Shown: positions 55,160 to 64,000 of the stretch, piece after piece
Numbering within the stretch: the stretch's first letter is position 1
Layout of the letters: each line of letters opens with the position of its first letter
Source of the DNA: Caenorhabditis remanei
Lineage: Eukaryota > Nematoda > Chromadorea > Rhabditida > Rhabditidae
Reading direction: 5' to 3'
Assembly (NCBI RefSeq): GCF_010183535.1
Contig: NC_071329.1
Location: 2,418,001-2,482,000, forward strand
Length of the DNA: 64,000 nt
The notes under the pieces: model-generated
Seen by the model: the letters and a program-made list of their open reading frames with translations, nothing else
Told to the model about the DNA's origin: nothing
The model's database searches: none
Translations under genes and position numbers: made by a program

Positions 55160-55579
55160 TTTTTTAAAAAGTGCTCAAAAACTTATTTTTATGGTTTTTA
55201 GGTGAGAAATATAGGTTTTTGGACATTTTTCCATCTATAAAACCACATTTTTCGACTTTTTTGGAAAAGTTCGGGTTTTTGACGGATTTGAGTCGCTACT
55301 CAGTTAAATCCAAACTATTTGAAAATTGACTAACTTTGAGATTCCGTCACAACTTCCCTAATTGACCAATAAACTCCAATTTAGGGTAGATGTGTAGATC
55401 AAACCTAGATCTTCATTTTTGTAGTTGACAACTTTTTGGTGCGGGCGGCACCTAGGGAGTTATCGGCGGTTTAAGTAAAGTAGACCAAAAAAGTCGAAAA
55501 ATGAGGTTTAAAACGCCCAGAAACCTATATTTTCAACCAAAAATTGGCAAAAATGAGTTTTTGAGCATTTTTGAAAAAA

Positions 55580-55658
55580 GTGACCAGATGGCGCAGTGGG
55601 GATTTTCGGAGCGGCGTGTCCCCACGGAGGGGTACCCGGGTTCGAGCCCGCCCTGAGT
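55580..55658 (+). repeat. tRNA-like repeat, copy 15
   Basis: GTGACCAGATGGCGCAGTGG and GGGTTCGAGCCCGCCC on the plus strand, in inverted orientation to copies 13 and 14. Confidence 0.8.
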
Positions 55659-55839
55659 AAAAACTTTTTTTCTTTTCCAAACATAGAAAATGAGACTGAA
55701 AAGTATTTTTCGTAATTAAAATTGAAGGAAATTTGAAAAAAATTCATTTCGAAAAAAAGTTTTTTGTACAGAATTTTGGTGAAAATCGACCACTGCCTCA
55801 TGGCACCAGAATTTGACGGACTGTTTTGAATTTAGGCTT

Positions 55840-56045
55840 GTCTTGTAGATCAAACCTAAATCTCCATTTTTGTAGTTGATCACTTTTTTATACGGGCGGT
55901 CGCTGAGGAGTTATGGCTTGCCGGAGAGAGCAATGGTGACCGCGGCCTGCCAGGTACCGTACTCCGGAGTACTGTAACTCTTCAGGGACCGCCCGTACAA
56001 AAAAGTTGTCAATTACAAAAATGGAGATCTACATTTGATCTACAC
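55840..56045. repeat. GTACGGGCGG foldback
   Basis: TTATACGGGCGGTCGCTGAG mirrored by TCAGGGACCGCCCGTACAAA, with TAGATCAAACC/TTTGATCTACA outer ends. Confidence 0.75.
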
Positions 56046-56549
56046 AATGCATGAATATTCGAGACGGTAGATCAAATTCTGGAGGTGTGGCGAGTTCTCA
56101 AAATTGAGCAATTTTTGAGTTCTCACAACTTCCATTTCACACTCTGTATCAACTTTCCCTACAGAATTAACTGCGTAGCGGCTCAATGAATCTGCGCTCC
56201 ATTGAACGTTTAAATGAAATCGCGCTCTAACGTACCTCTGCTGAAACCCCAATTTCTCCAAAAACCCTCTTCAAATACTAATAATTCATTGCGTCTCCAC
56301 CGAGGTATAAATAAATAAATATTCAAAAGAATTGGGAAAGTTAGTTTAAATACCGAGATTTTCAAAGTAGAGAGAAATCGGGGAGAAAAGTGAAAAAGTG
56401 GGCGGAGTTTCAGAGAGTAATTACATTTTCAATCAGAAAAAAAAGCTGAAATTCGAGATCATTGATGGTATGGCAAGGAGCGAGAAACGTGTTAATTTAA
56501 AAGTTTAGGAAAATAGGTAAAAAAAAAATCAAAAAATTAAAGAAAAAAA

Positions 56550-59500
56550 TTAATTCTGTTTGTCATCAATTGTGGGCGTGACGAAAGGGGGCGGAGCCTG
56601 TGAGTTATCGATCGCGAAGATGGTGCAGATGACGGAGCTGGGGCGGGTGATGACACGCATTCGGGTATTCGGGTTGTTCATTTCGATGAGGAACTCGGAG
56701 ACACCACTGGAAATAGAGAAGTTAGGTATAGTGGGGCTGAAAATCTAAAAGTTAGGTATAGTGAGGCTGAAAATCGAAAAGTTAGGTATAGTGACTGAAA
56801 ATCGAAAAGTTAGGTATAGTGATTGAAATTTTCAGACAAAAATTTATTTTCGGGCTAAAAATAGCGATTTCAGCCTGTTTTTGATCGTAAAATTTCATTT
56901 TTTAGGCCAAAAAATCATTTTTCAGAAATGTTTTAGCTGAAAACGGAGCACTTGATATACCTATCCTGATGCTGCGACTGCATCACTTTCAAATTTTTGA
57001 CGACGTTCGCCGAGCTCTTGATCTGTACATAGATGACGAATTGCGACCGAATCGGGTAGTTTTGGTCGTTCCAGCGCTGAAAATTAAAGGTGAAAATGAT
57101 AAAAAACTGAAAATTTGGCCTAAAAACCCAAAATAGAGAAAATTCGCGCCGTTTTAACATAGTTTAGCTATGGAGCGCAGTTGCATAAGCTGTGGTAATT
57201 GAAATTCCAGAACTATGCAACTGTCACAGGTCAATTTCCGTCCTGTCTCTTTCTCCTTTTCCTCGGGTTCTATCTCTCGATTGAGAAGATTAATTACCAC
57301 CTGCCCGGCGGGAGTGTAAACAACCACGGGTAGGCGGACACATTTCCCTTTACATTCAATATATATTGGAGACACTGGTGGAAGAGGGTGACTCCCCAAG
57401 TCGCTCTCTTTCCTATACCGGCAAATAAAGATTGCAATCTACATCAAGAATGTTCCTAAAACAGACAGAAATATAGAATACGGAGCAGGCGCAAGCTCGT
57501 ATTTTACATGGAAGTCCCACCTCGAGTAGGGTGATAAAGTTGGCGCCCTATTATTCAACTTTATCATCCGCAAACTCTTGGTGCTCGCAGGATTCAAATT
57601 ACTCCTCAGTGCTAACCGCTACACCCACTGGAACCACCCCTATTTGAACCCACCCACCCCATTTCTACTATTCATGCTATAACTTCTAGTATATTACTCT
57701 AATATTCATCGTCGTCAGTCTCAGTGCAATGCAGTTGCGATGTTCTCGATTTCAATCGATCGCGGATTTTGATTTTGGATTGTTTTGGCTTCAATCAAAG
57801 GAAAAGGATTGGCCATTTATGTGAAAAGCTGTCAAGGAATCTTCAATGCCGGAAAAAAGGAAAGTCAATATAATTATAAATTGTTTTAATACCATTTTGA
57901 AAAATTTCCCACCCCTAGTTGAGACAAAAGTTCCCTAGAGTGAGTGTAGGATAATGAGCGGATGAGCACATGCGCGGAAGCGCATGGTTATTAAGTAATT
58001 AAGTGTTCAAAAATTTCAACAGAAAAAATGAGTCTGATTTGAATAGAACCAATAATTGAAAAGATTGTTCCCCAAATGTTAATTGAATTGTATGACACAG
58101 CTTAAAATTTTTATTTTTAGAATGTTTGATTTTCTTCTTGTAGATATTCGCCTCAAAACATCATAGTATATTATTGTATGTCTCCGCAACTGCCTAACGC
58201 CGCCAGTTTGACGAAACTTCGGTCACTAGATAAGATTAGGGCGATAAGACGCTATGAGAATCTGATGTTTGTATTTGAGACCCCGATGACGATTGTTTAT
58301 TTTTGTGTATTTTATGTTGTTTCATAGTTTGTTTTACTGTTTTAGGCTCTTTTGAAATGTTTTACCCACAAGTTTCCAACCACTTTAAAAAAATTCCAAG
58401 TTGGTTGACGCTTCGGGGACGAAGCAGTTCTTGAGAGGAGGGGAGAGCCTTAGGGAAACCCTTCGGAAAGTAGTTTTTTACTTGATCTCTTTAATAGAGT
58501 TTCGAGGACGAAACCATCTTTCCGAAGAGGGGAGGATGTCACAGGTCAATTTCCGTCCTGTCTCTTTCTCCTTTTCCTCGGGTTCTATCTCTCGATTGAG
58601 AAGATTAATTACCACCTGCCCGGCGGGAGTGTAAACAACCACGGGTAGGCGGACACATTTCCCTTTACATTCAATATATATTGGAGACACTGGTGGAAGA
58701 GGGTGACTCCCCAAGTCGCTCTCTTTCCTATACCGGCAAATAAAGATTGCAATCTACATCAAGAATGTTCCTAAAACAGACAGAAATATAGAATACGGAG
58801 CAGGCGCAAGCTCGTATTTTACACAACAGCGCCCTATTGATAATCGTGTTAGAGCGGTTTTCAACTCGAAAACAACGAATTTAACCAGATTTTTGCAATG
58901 GAGCGCTATTGCACAACGGGATTACGGTAACCAGGGGACATCTTTCGAAATTTGGTGGAAAATATGAGGATTTCTATGATAACCCGTCTGAAAACACGAA
59001 TTTTCAGCCGGAAAAATGCTTAAAAGTGGTCTCGTTTCCTGTGTGGGGTTTCTAGGCCACCGATTTCAAAGTTCTTCCACAGTTCGTTTGTCATGGAAGA
59101 ACTTTGAAATCGGTGGCCTAGAAACCCCGCACAGAAAACTTCGGCCAGAGACCACTTTTGAGCATTTGGCCGGCTGAAAAATCGTGTTTTCAGACTGGTT
59201 ATCATAGAAATCCTCATATTTTTCAACAAATTTCAAAACACGTTCCCTGAATACCGTAATCCCGCTGTGCAAATGCGCTCCATAGCCAAAATCTGGCCGA
59301 ATTCGTTGTTGTCGAGTCGGAAAGCTCGAAAACTGCTCTAACTCGATTATCAATAGGGCGCATTTGCATAGTTCCGAAATTTCAACTTTCCCAGCTTATG
59401 CAACTGCGCCCCATAGCTAAACTACGTTAAAATGGCGCGAACTTTTCAATTTTGGGTTTCTAGGCCATTTAGGGCCGAATTTAAGTGAAAAAATCAATTT

Positions 59501-62500
59501 TTTACGATTTTTTCTCAAATTTTCTCTGAAATTCTCAATTTACTCCACATACATGCAACAACTTATTCACTCCAGCATCCGTCGCGAAATCCGTTGAAAT
59601 CTGAAGGTGTTGGGCGCCGAGTTGTGGTAACAGCCGGTCGTCGAACGTGCTCTCGTATATTAACATCAATTTTCGAAGTTTTGCGGCCTGGAATCAGTTT
59701 TGGGTGAAAATTGACTGAAAATCGGCTGAAAATTACAGTTTTTAGGCATAAAAAGTGGGAAAAATCTTTTTTTTTTTCGCCACTTTTTGAGCTAAAATCG
59801 CCGAAAAATGGCGATTTTTAGGGTAAAAAAGCATACTTGTCAAATGACGGGCCGGCCCGTCAGGCCCGTCTTGTCAGGGATATGAAATTTTTGAGAAAAA
59901 TTTTCAATTTTTTTTTTCAATTTTCAATTTTTCAGGCGGAAAAATTGACAAAAAGACACTCATATTATTCTATGAGAAAAGTCTGAGTTCATCTCAGTAC
60001 ACCTTAATCAAATTTGAAAAAAAAATTTGAAAAAAAATTGAAAAAAAAAATTGCCTCCAAAAAGACGGGCCTGACGGGCCGGCCCGGGCCGGGCCGGGCC
60101 TGACGTTTTGAAAAAAAAGCCCGGCCCGGCCCGGCCCGGCCCGGCCCTTGACAAGTATGTAAAAAAGTGTGAAAAATCCGGTTTTTCGCCACTTTTGAGC
60201 TAAAATCGCCGAATTTCATCAATTTTGGGTAAAAGTTGGCTGAAAATTGCAGTTTTTGAGGTCAAAACATGCAATTTTTGGCCACTTTTTGAGCTAAAAT
60301 CGCCCAATTTCGATCTGAAAACCCTAATTTTGGGTGAAAATTGATGTTTCAGAGTCAAAATAGCCTGAAAATTGTAGTTTTTGAGCTAAAAAATTAAATT
60401 TTCCCTTACAAAAGGTAACTGAAGAAACCGATTCGCATCCATAATGCCATTTCCCCTATAAATGAACGATTCGACGTCTTTTGTCATATGTGCCAACCAT
60501 CCGTGAATCGACGGATAGTTTGTTTGAACCGTGATGTTCACCTCCTTCACTTGCAGTTTTCGCTTCTCGACCATCCATTTTTGGTCGAATTCCTAAAGAA
60601 ATGGGGAGAAATGAGTGAAAAATCGGGACAAATAGAGAAAAATTATGAAAATTAGTGAAAAATCGTGGAAAAATAGCAAAAATTTTAGATTTTTTGTATT
60701 TTTGGGCCGAAAATTTTTTATTTATTTATTTAAAGTGTTTCTTTAGCTGAAATCCGACATTTTTAAACTATTTTTTGCAGAAAAATAGTGGAAAGTGAGT
60801 GAAAACGATCATTTTTAATGATTTAATCAGCTTTTAAACGGAATTTTTGCGCTAAAATCCATTTTTTTTCACTTTTTAAAGAAAAAATCCTGCATTTTTC
60901 TCGATTTTCAGTCTTTATTGACTTCAAATGACTCAAAAATCGTGATTTTCGTATTTCTGTGATGAAAATTGACAGTTTTCTTTGTTTCGACCCGGATTTT
61001 TATGGTTTGTGAGTTAAAAATATGCATTTTTCAAAGGAAATCGCAATAAAGTGGCTTTTCAAGAGCCAATTTTCATTTTTGGTTCAAGAAATCTAGCTGA
61101 AATTGAATTTTGAGCGAAAAAATCGGTTTTTCAAAACGAAAAATGACATTTTTTGCAGTGAAAATTGTGATTTTTCGGAACTGAAACCCTTTTTCAAGCC
61201 AAATGTTGGATTTTTTGGCTTGAAAACTGTGCAAAATTGAATTATTGAAATTTGGAAACTGGTTTTCATAGAAAAAACGGCATTTCCAGACTCCAAAAAT
61301 AGAAAAAAAAAAGATTTTACGGCTCGAAAACGCTGAAAATAAGGTGTTTCATGCTGAAATTCCGATTAATGTGCGAAAAACACATAGAAAAACCCTTTTT
61401 TCACTCAAAAATCACCGATTATCATTCAATTTTAGGCTACAAATCGAGTTTTTGACTTTTCTAACCCTGAAATTCTCTATTTTTCGCTATTTTTCATCAT
61501 TTTCCACTCAATTTCTTCATTTTCACCCCATTACCATATCAATAGTGGCCGAATCGATCCAAACATTCGGATCGGTGAGCCACGCGAGATGCCAACGAGC
61601 CAATTCGGCCAAATCGAATGCGTAGAACGCGGTTTTTGACTCGGATTTGTCAATTTCGACGTCGTAGTGCACTCTGGAATGAGGAATTGAGGATTTTGAA
61701 TGGAAAAAATGAGTTTTTGAGGAAGAAAAACGGGGTTTTGTGGTGAAAAATAGTCAAAATGTTGACTTTTCGATCCAAAATTGTCATTCTGGGGTTAAAA
61801 ACTACCCAAAAATCGAATTTTGAGGTCCGGAATCGGTGTTTCCTGGCGAAAAATGGTATTTCCAAGTGCCTGGGCACCAAAAACTGATTTCCCGATCGGA
61901 AACTCGTTTTTTCGAGCCAAAATCCTTGTAACTGGCTGAAAAAGCACGTAAAAACTGAAATTTGGTAACAAATTATACTTTTTGTGCAGTTTTATATCGA
62001 AAAATCAACTTTTTACCTTCAAAATCATGTGTGACCCTCAAAAACTCATTTTTCATGCTGAAAATCACATTTTTGAGGTTAAAAATGGTGTTTCAAGCGA
62101 AAATTGTTGTTCTTAGCTTAAAAACTACGCAGAAATCAAATTTTGAGAGGAAACAAGTTGCAAAGCAGCAAAAAATCGATTTTTCGGAGGGGAAACTCGT
62201 TTTTCGAGCCAAAAAAGCTTAAAAACTGTGCAAAACTGAATTATTGAGGTTTGGAAATTATTGAGGTTTGGAAAGGTTTCAAAAACTTGGAAAAATGGCT
62301 TGGAACCGCTGAAAATAAGGTTTTTCATGCTGAAATTCCTATTTTTTGCTGAAAAAATATTTTAAAACTCATTTTTTCTCTTAAAAATCACTTTCCGAGC
62401 CTAATTTTTGCAGTTTTCCTGAAAAATCGCAATTTCTCCATTAAAAACACACTTTGTCTGGGTTCCACCCGATTCGGTGGGTTGATTCGGTGTGAATGTG

Positions 62501-63026
62501 ACTCCGAGCCGTCCGTCGATCCAGATTTCCTAAAAAAATGCGATTTTAACGAATTTTCCACAGAAAAATGAGGTTTTCGCGGTTTCAAACCCGCATTTTC
62601 AAGATTTTTACGATAAAAATGAGTTTTACGAGGTTTTTAGCAAGATTTCAATAGAAAAATCGAAGATTTCGGCTGGAATCTCATTTTTTATCGAATTTTT
62701 TCTAGAATTTTCGATTTTTGAACTCTTTTCTTCATTCTTACATTGCAAGTATCATTAAACTTCCAACAGACATGTTTCAGCTTACACGGCCGCTCCAGAA
62801 GTCGGTCCGCCGTCGCAATTGGCACTCTGTAACCGAAAAATTCAAAATTTTGCGATTTTTCACTTATTTTTCGCGTTTTTTATGGTTTCAGACCTCAAAT
62901 TTCGCATTTTTCGTCTAGAAACCTTAAAAACCACGAAAACCGCTTCAAAACTCACATTTCCTCCATTTCCATCCACCGCCTCGCGATTTCTTCTACACCG
63001 TCTTCTGTCGACGACGATGACGCCAT
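56550..63026 (-). CDS. nematode protein, possibly F-box-associated, 320 aa
   Basis: Exons 63026-62956, 62826-62742, 62529-62453, 61673-61535, 60592-60410, 59687-59553, 57076-56961 and 56706-56550 give 963 nt closing in frame. No signal peptide, membrane span or catalytic motif is seen. Residues about 215-265 (QISTDFATDAGVNKLLHRW and QFVIYVQIKS) resemble the C-terminal repeat of nematode F-box-associated domains, where a T/S-D-x-x-xN-x-FLxxW pattern occurs. The match is from memory of the pattern and is weak. No F-box is obvious at the N-terminus. If right, it would be an adaptor for SCF ubiquitin ligases; otherwise the function is unknown. One 2.5-kb intron holds a foldback with an LTR element inside; another holds a GGGCC MITE. 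Confidence 0.7.
56715..56828. repeat. intronic 30-36-bp tandem repeat
   Basis: Four copies of AAGTTAGGTATAGTG followed by GCTGAAAATCG-type sequence, next to the last exon of the 320-aa protein gene. Unit length shrinks along the array. Confidence 0.85.
57137..59444. repeat. large foldback interrupted by an LTR element
   Basis: The left arm 57137-57221 continues after the LTR element at 58828-59085. The right arm is 59095-59444. GCGCCGTTTTAACATAGTTT at the left outer end is mirrored by AAACTACGTTAAAATGGCGC at the right outer end, and the arm centre pairs CAAAGTTCTTCCA with TGGAAGAACTTTG. Removing the LTR element and one target copy restores a continuous arm. Confidence 0.8.
57222..58823 (+). 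mobile_element. non-autonomous LTR retrotransposon, identical LTRs, 4-bp TSD
   Basis: LTRs 57222-57508 and 58537-58823 are both 287 bp, begin TGTCACAGG, end TATTTTACA and look identical. CAAC flanks both sides (57218-57221, 58824-58827). A primer-binding-site candidate TGGAAGTCCCACCTCGAG follows the 5' LTR directly. A purine tract AGAGGGGAGGA precedes the 3' LTR. The 1028-bp interior has no gag or pol frame, only short open frames, a tRNA-like GTAGCGGTTAGC...TTTGAATCC segment near 57580-57620, and two GACGAA...GAGGGGAG blocks. The plus orientation is set by PBS and PPT order. It must have been mobilised in trans. An AATAAA lies in each LTR. Confidence 0.92.
59832..60159. mobile_element. GGGCC-rich MITE (family D, copy 2) with 8-bp TSD
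   Basis: Starts CATACTTGTCAAATGACGGG and ends GGCCCTTGACAAGTATG. The flanks TAAAAAAG on both sides (59824-59831, 60160-60167) form an 8-bp duplication. The interior has arrays of GGGCC/CGGCC and GACGGGCC. It lies in an intron of the 320-aa protein gene. Confidence 0.87.
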
Positions 63027-63430
63027 TGCGATCTTAATAGATTTATTATCGATTTTTCGACTTAAAAACCATTATTTCCACAAAAAAATGGGGAAAAATG
63101 ATAAAAAACCAAGAAAAATGAATAAAAATAAATAAATCCATGAATCGACTTGTTTGTCCGAGAGGAGTACACGGAGGTGAGCAATGGAGCGCGTTTGCAT
63201 TAATCGAATTTTTCGCGCTAATTCTTGGTTTTTACCCGAATTTTCAGAGGAAATATGAGATTTTCGCGGGGAATTGAGTGAAGAAGAATCTGGAAATTTA
63301 CAAAAAACTATGTAAAATTAACAATTTATGGATAAAAACCAAAAATCAGACAAGTTTACGGGGTTTGAACAGAAATTGATTGAAAAAGAGACATAAAAAG
63401 AACAGAAAACGGTGAAAAAAGGAAAGGAAG
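63027..63430. other. short intergenic spacer
   Basis: AT-rich, with TTTGTCCGAGAGGAGTACAC at about 63150, which is half of the foldback at 10322-10573, and a GCAATGGAGCGCG motif. No gene. Confidence 0.4.
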
Positions 63431-63999
63431 TCAGTCATTGTCTTTATCTCCTGAAGTGTCTTTTCCGCTTGAAAGGCCCATATCGCGGAATCTCTCTTCG
63501 ATCTCATCCAAGGTATCTTCCGAAACGGGAAAAAGTTCCACTGTGTCTGGCTCTGGCTCGCTCCAAAGGCTTCCACACATACTGAAGGGATCATAGGCTT
63601 CCATTCCAACTGTCCAATTCATATTGAGACCATATTCAGACTTTTCCAAATTGGAAGGGATGATGGAGCAGGTGACATATTCGTCCAGACTGTAAAGCGA
63701 CTCAACAGTGAAAATTCTCAGAAGAATATGCTTCGACTCGTTGTTTGTCCGAATTCTCGCTTCGTCCTCGTTTTCATACCTGGAAAATCGATATATTAAC
63801 CTGAATTATATTCCTTAAAATGTCCAAAGCATACGTGTTTTTTGTCTAGAATTGCAGACTGTTTTAGGTCGAAAATTTTTCTTTTGAGGAATTTAGGGGG
63901 TTCAAAGTTAACTAACACAATCCGATCGTAAAATTTCTCAACAAAATTCCACAGGAAATCATCTGAACTGTTGATCACATGACATTGGAGTTTGGAGCC
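63431..63999 (-). CDS. 3' end of an unidentified nematode gene (partial)
   Basis: Exons 63999-63917 (cut by the window edge) and 63779-63431 join in frame. The intron has donor GTTAGT and acceptor TTTCCAG. The visible 143 residues start GSKLQCHVINSSDDFLWNF, continue through LLRIFTVESLYSLDEYVTC and end in an acidic tail (EEIEERF-like, then GDKDND). No domain is recognised with confidence. It is on the same strand as the upstream half of the 320-aa protein gene, about 400 bp away, with no repeats between the two. Confidence 0.7.
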
Positions 64000-64000
64000 G

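Larger units (their letters stand above)
53475..56549. other. intergenic region rich in tRNA-like and foldback repeats
   Basis: Between the SelP-like gene start and the end of the next minus-strand gene. It holds four tRNA-like copies (listed separately), GTACGGGCGG cores at about 54830, 55440 and 55860-56020, and one GCGTAGCGGCTC unit at 56170. 54195-54500 is unique sequence. No gene. Confidence 0.5.

Overview
The window looks like chromosomal DNA of a Caenorhabditis-type nematode. Introns are short, with 3' splice sites of the TTTTCAG type. A KANK protein of the VAB-19 kind and a transportin-SR C-terminal half are recognisable, there are nematode-style F-box-associated-like genes, and a large part of the sequence is inverted-repeat (foldback) elements. 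The species is not assigned. I rebuilt every gene model by hand from splice sites and reading phase, and all complete models close without a frame error.

Layout. 0.7-3.0 kb (minus): a 681-aa PHD-finger protein. 3.5-5.6 kb: a near-perfect 2-kb foldback. 5.8-12.8 kb (plus): the last nine exons (464 codons plus stop) of a transportin-3/transportin-SR (TSR-1-like) importin; its N-terminal half is not in the window. 13.28 kb: a complete tRNA-Pro(UGG). 13.4-34.8 kb: about 21 kb with no supported coding gene, made of tandem arrays, foldback elements, MITEs and a few non-repetitive islands. 34.9-44.5 kb (plus): a complete 16-exon vab-19/KANK gene (1070 aa) with KN motif and C-terminal ankyrin repeats. 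47.1-53.4 kb (minus): a secreted 560-aa protein with a selenoprotein-P-like thioredoxin-fold N-terminus (Cys in place of Sec), a Q/N/P-rich middle and a Cys-rich C-terminus. 56.5-63.0 kb (minus): a 320-aa protein, possibly F-box-associated. 63.4-64.0 kb (minus): the 3' end of another nematode-type gene.

The most unusual content is the mobile DNA. One MITE family has CAGAG-type termini. Five of its six copies have 8-bp target duplications (four exact, one 7/8), as in hAT elements. Its internal heptamer arrays and terminal repeats differ between copies, but the two ends of each copy match each other. A second GGGCC-rich family also has an exact 8-bp duplication. About 15 copies of a tRNA-like (A-box/B-box) repeat lie between 32 and 56 kb. 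A structurally complete but non-coding LTR retrotransposon with identical LTRs sits inside one arm of a foldback element, itself inside an intron.

The genes do not form an obvious pathway. The PHD protein is probably nuclear chromatin-linked, the transportin imports SR splicing factors, VAB-19 acts at epidermal attachment structures, and the SelP-like protein is probably extracellular.
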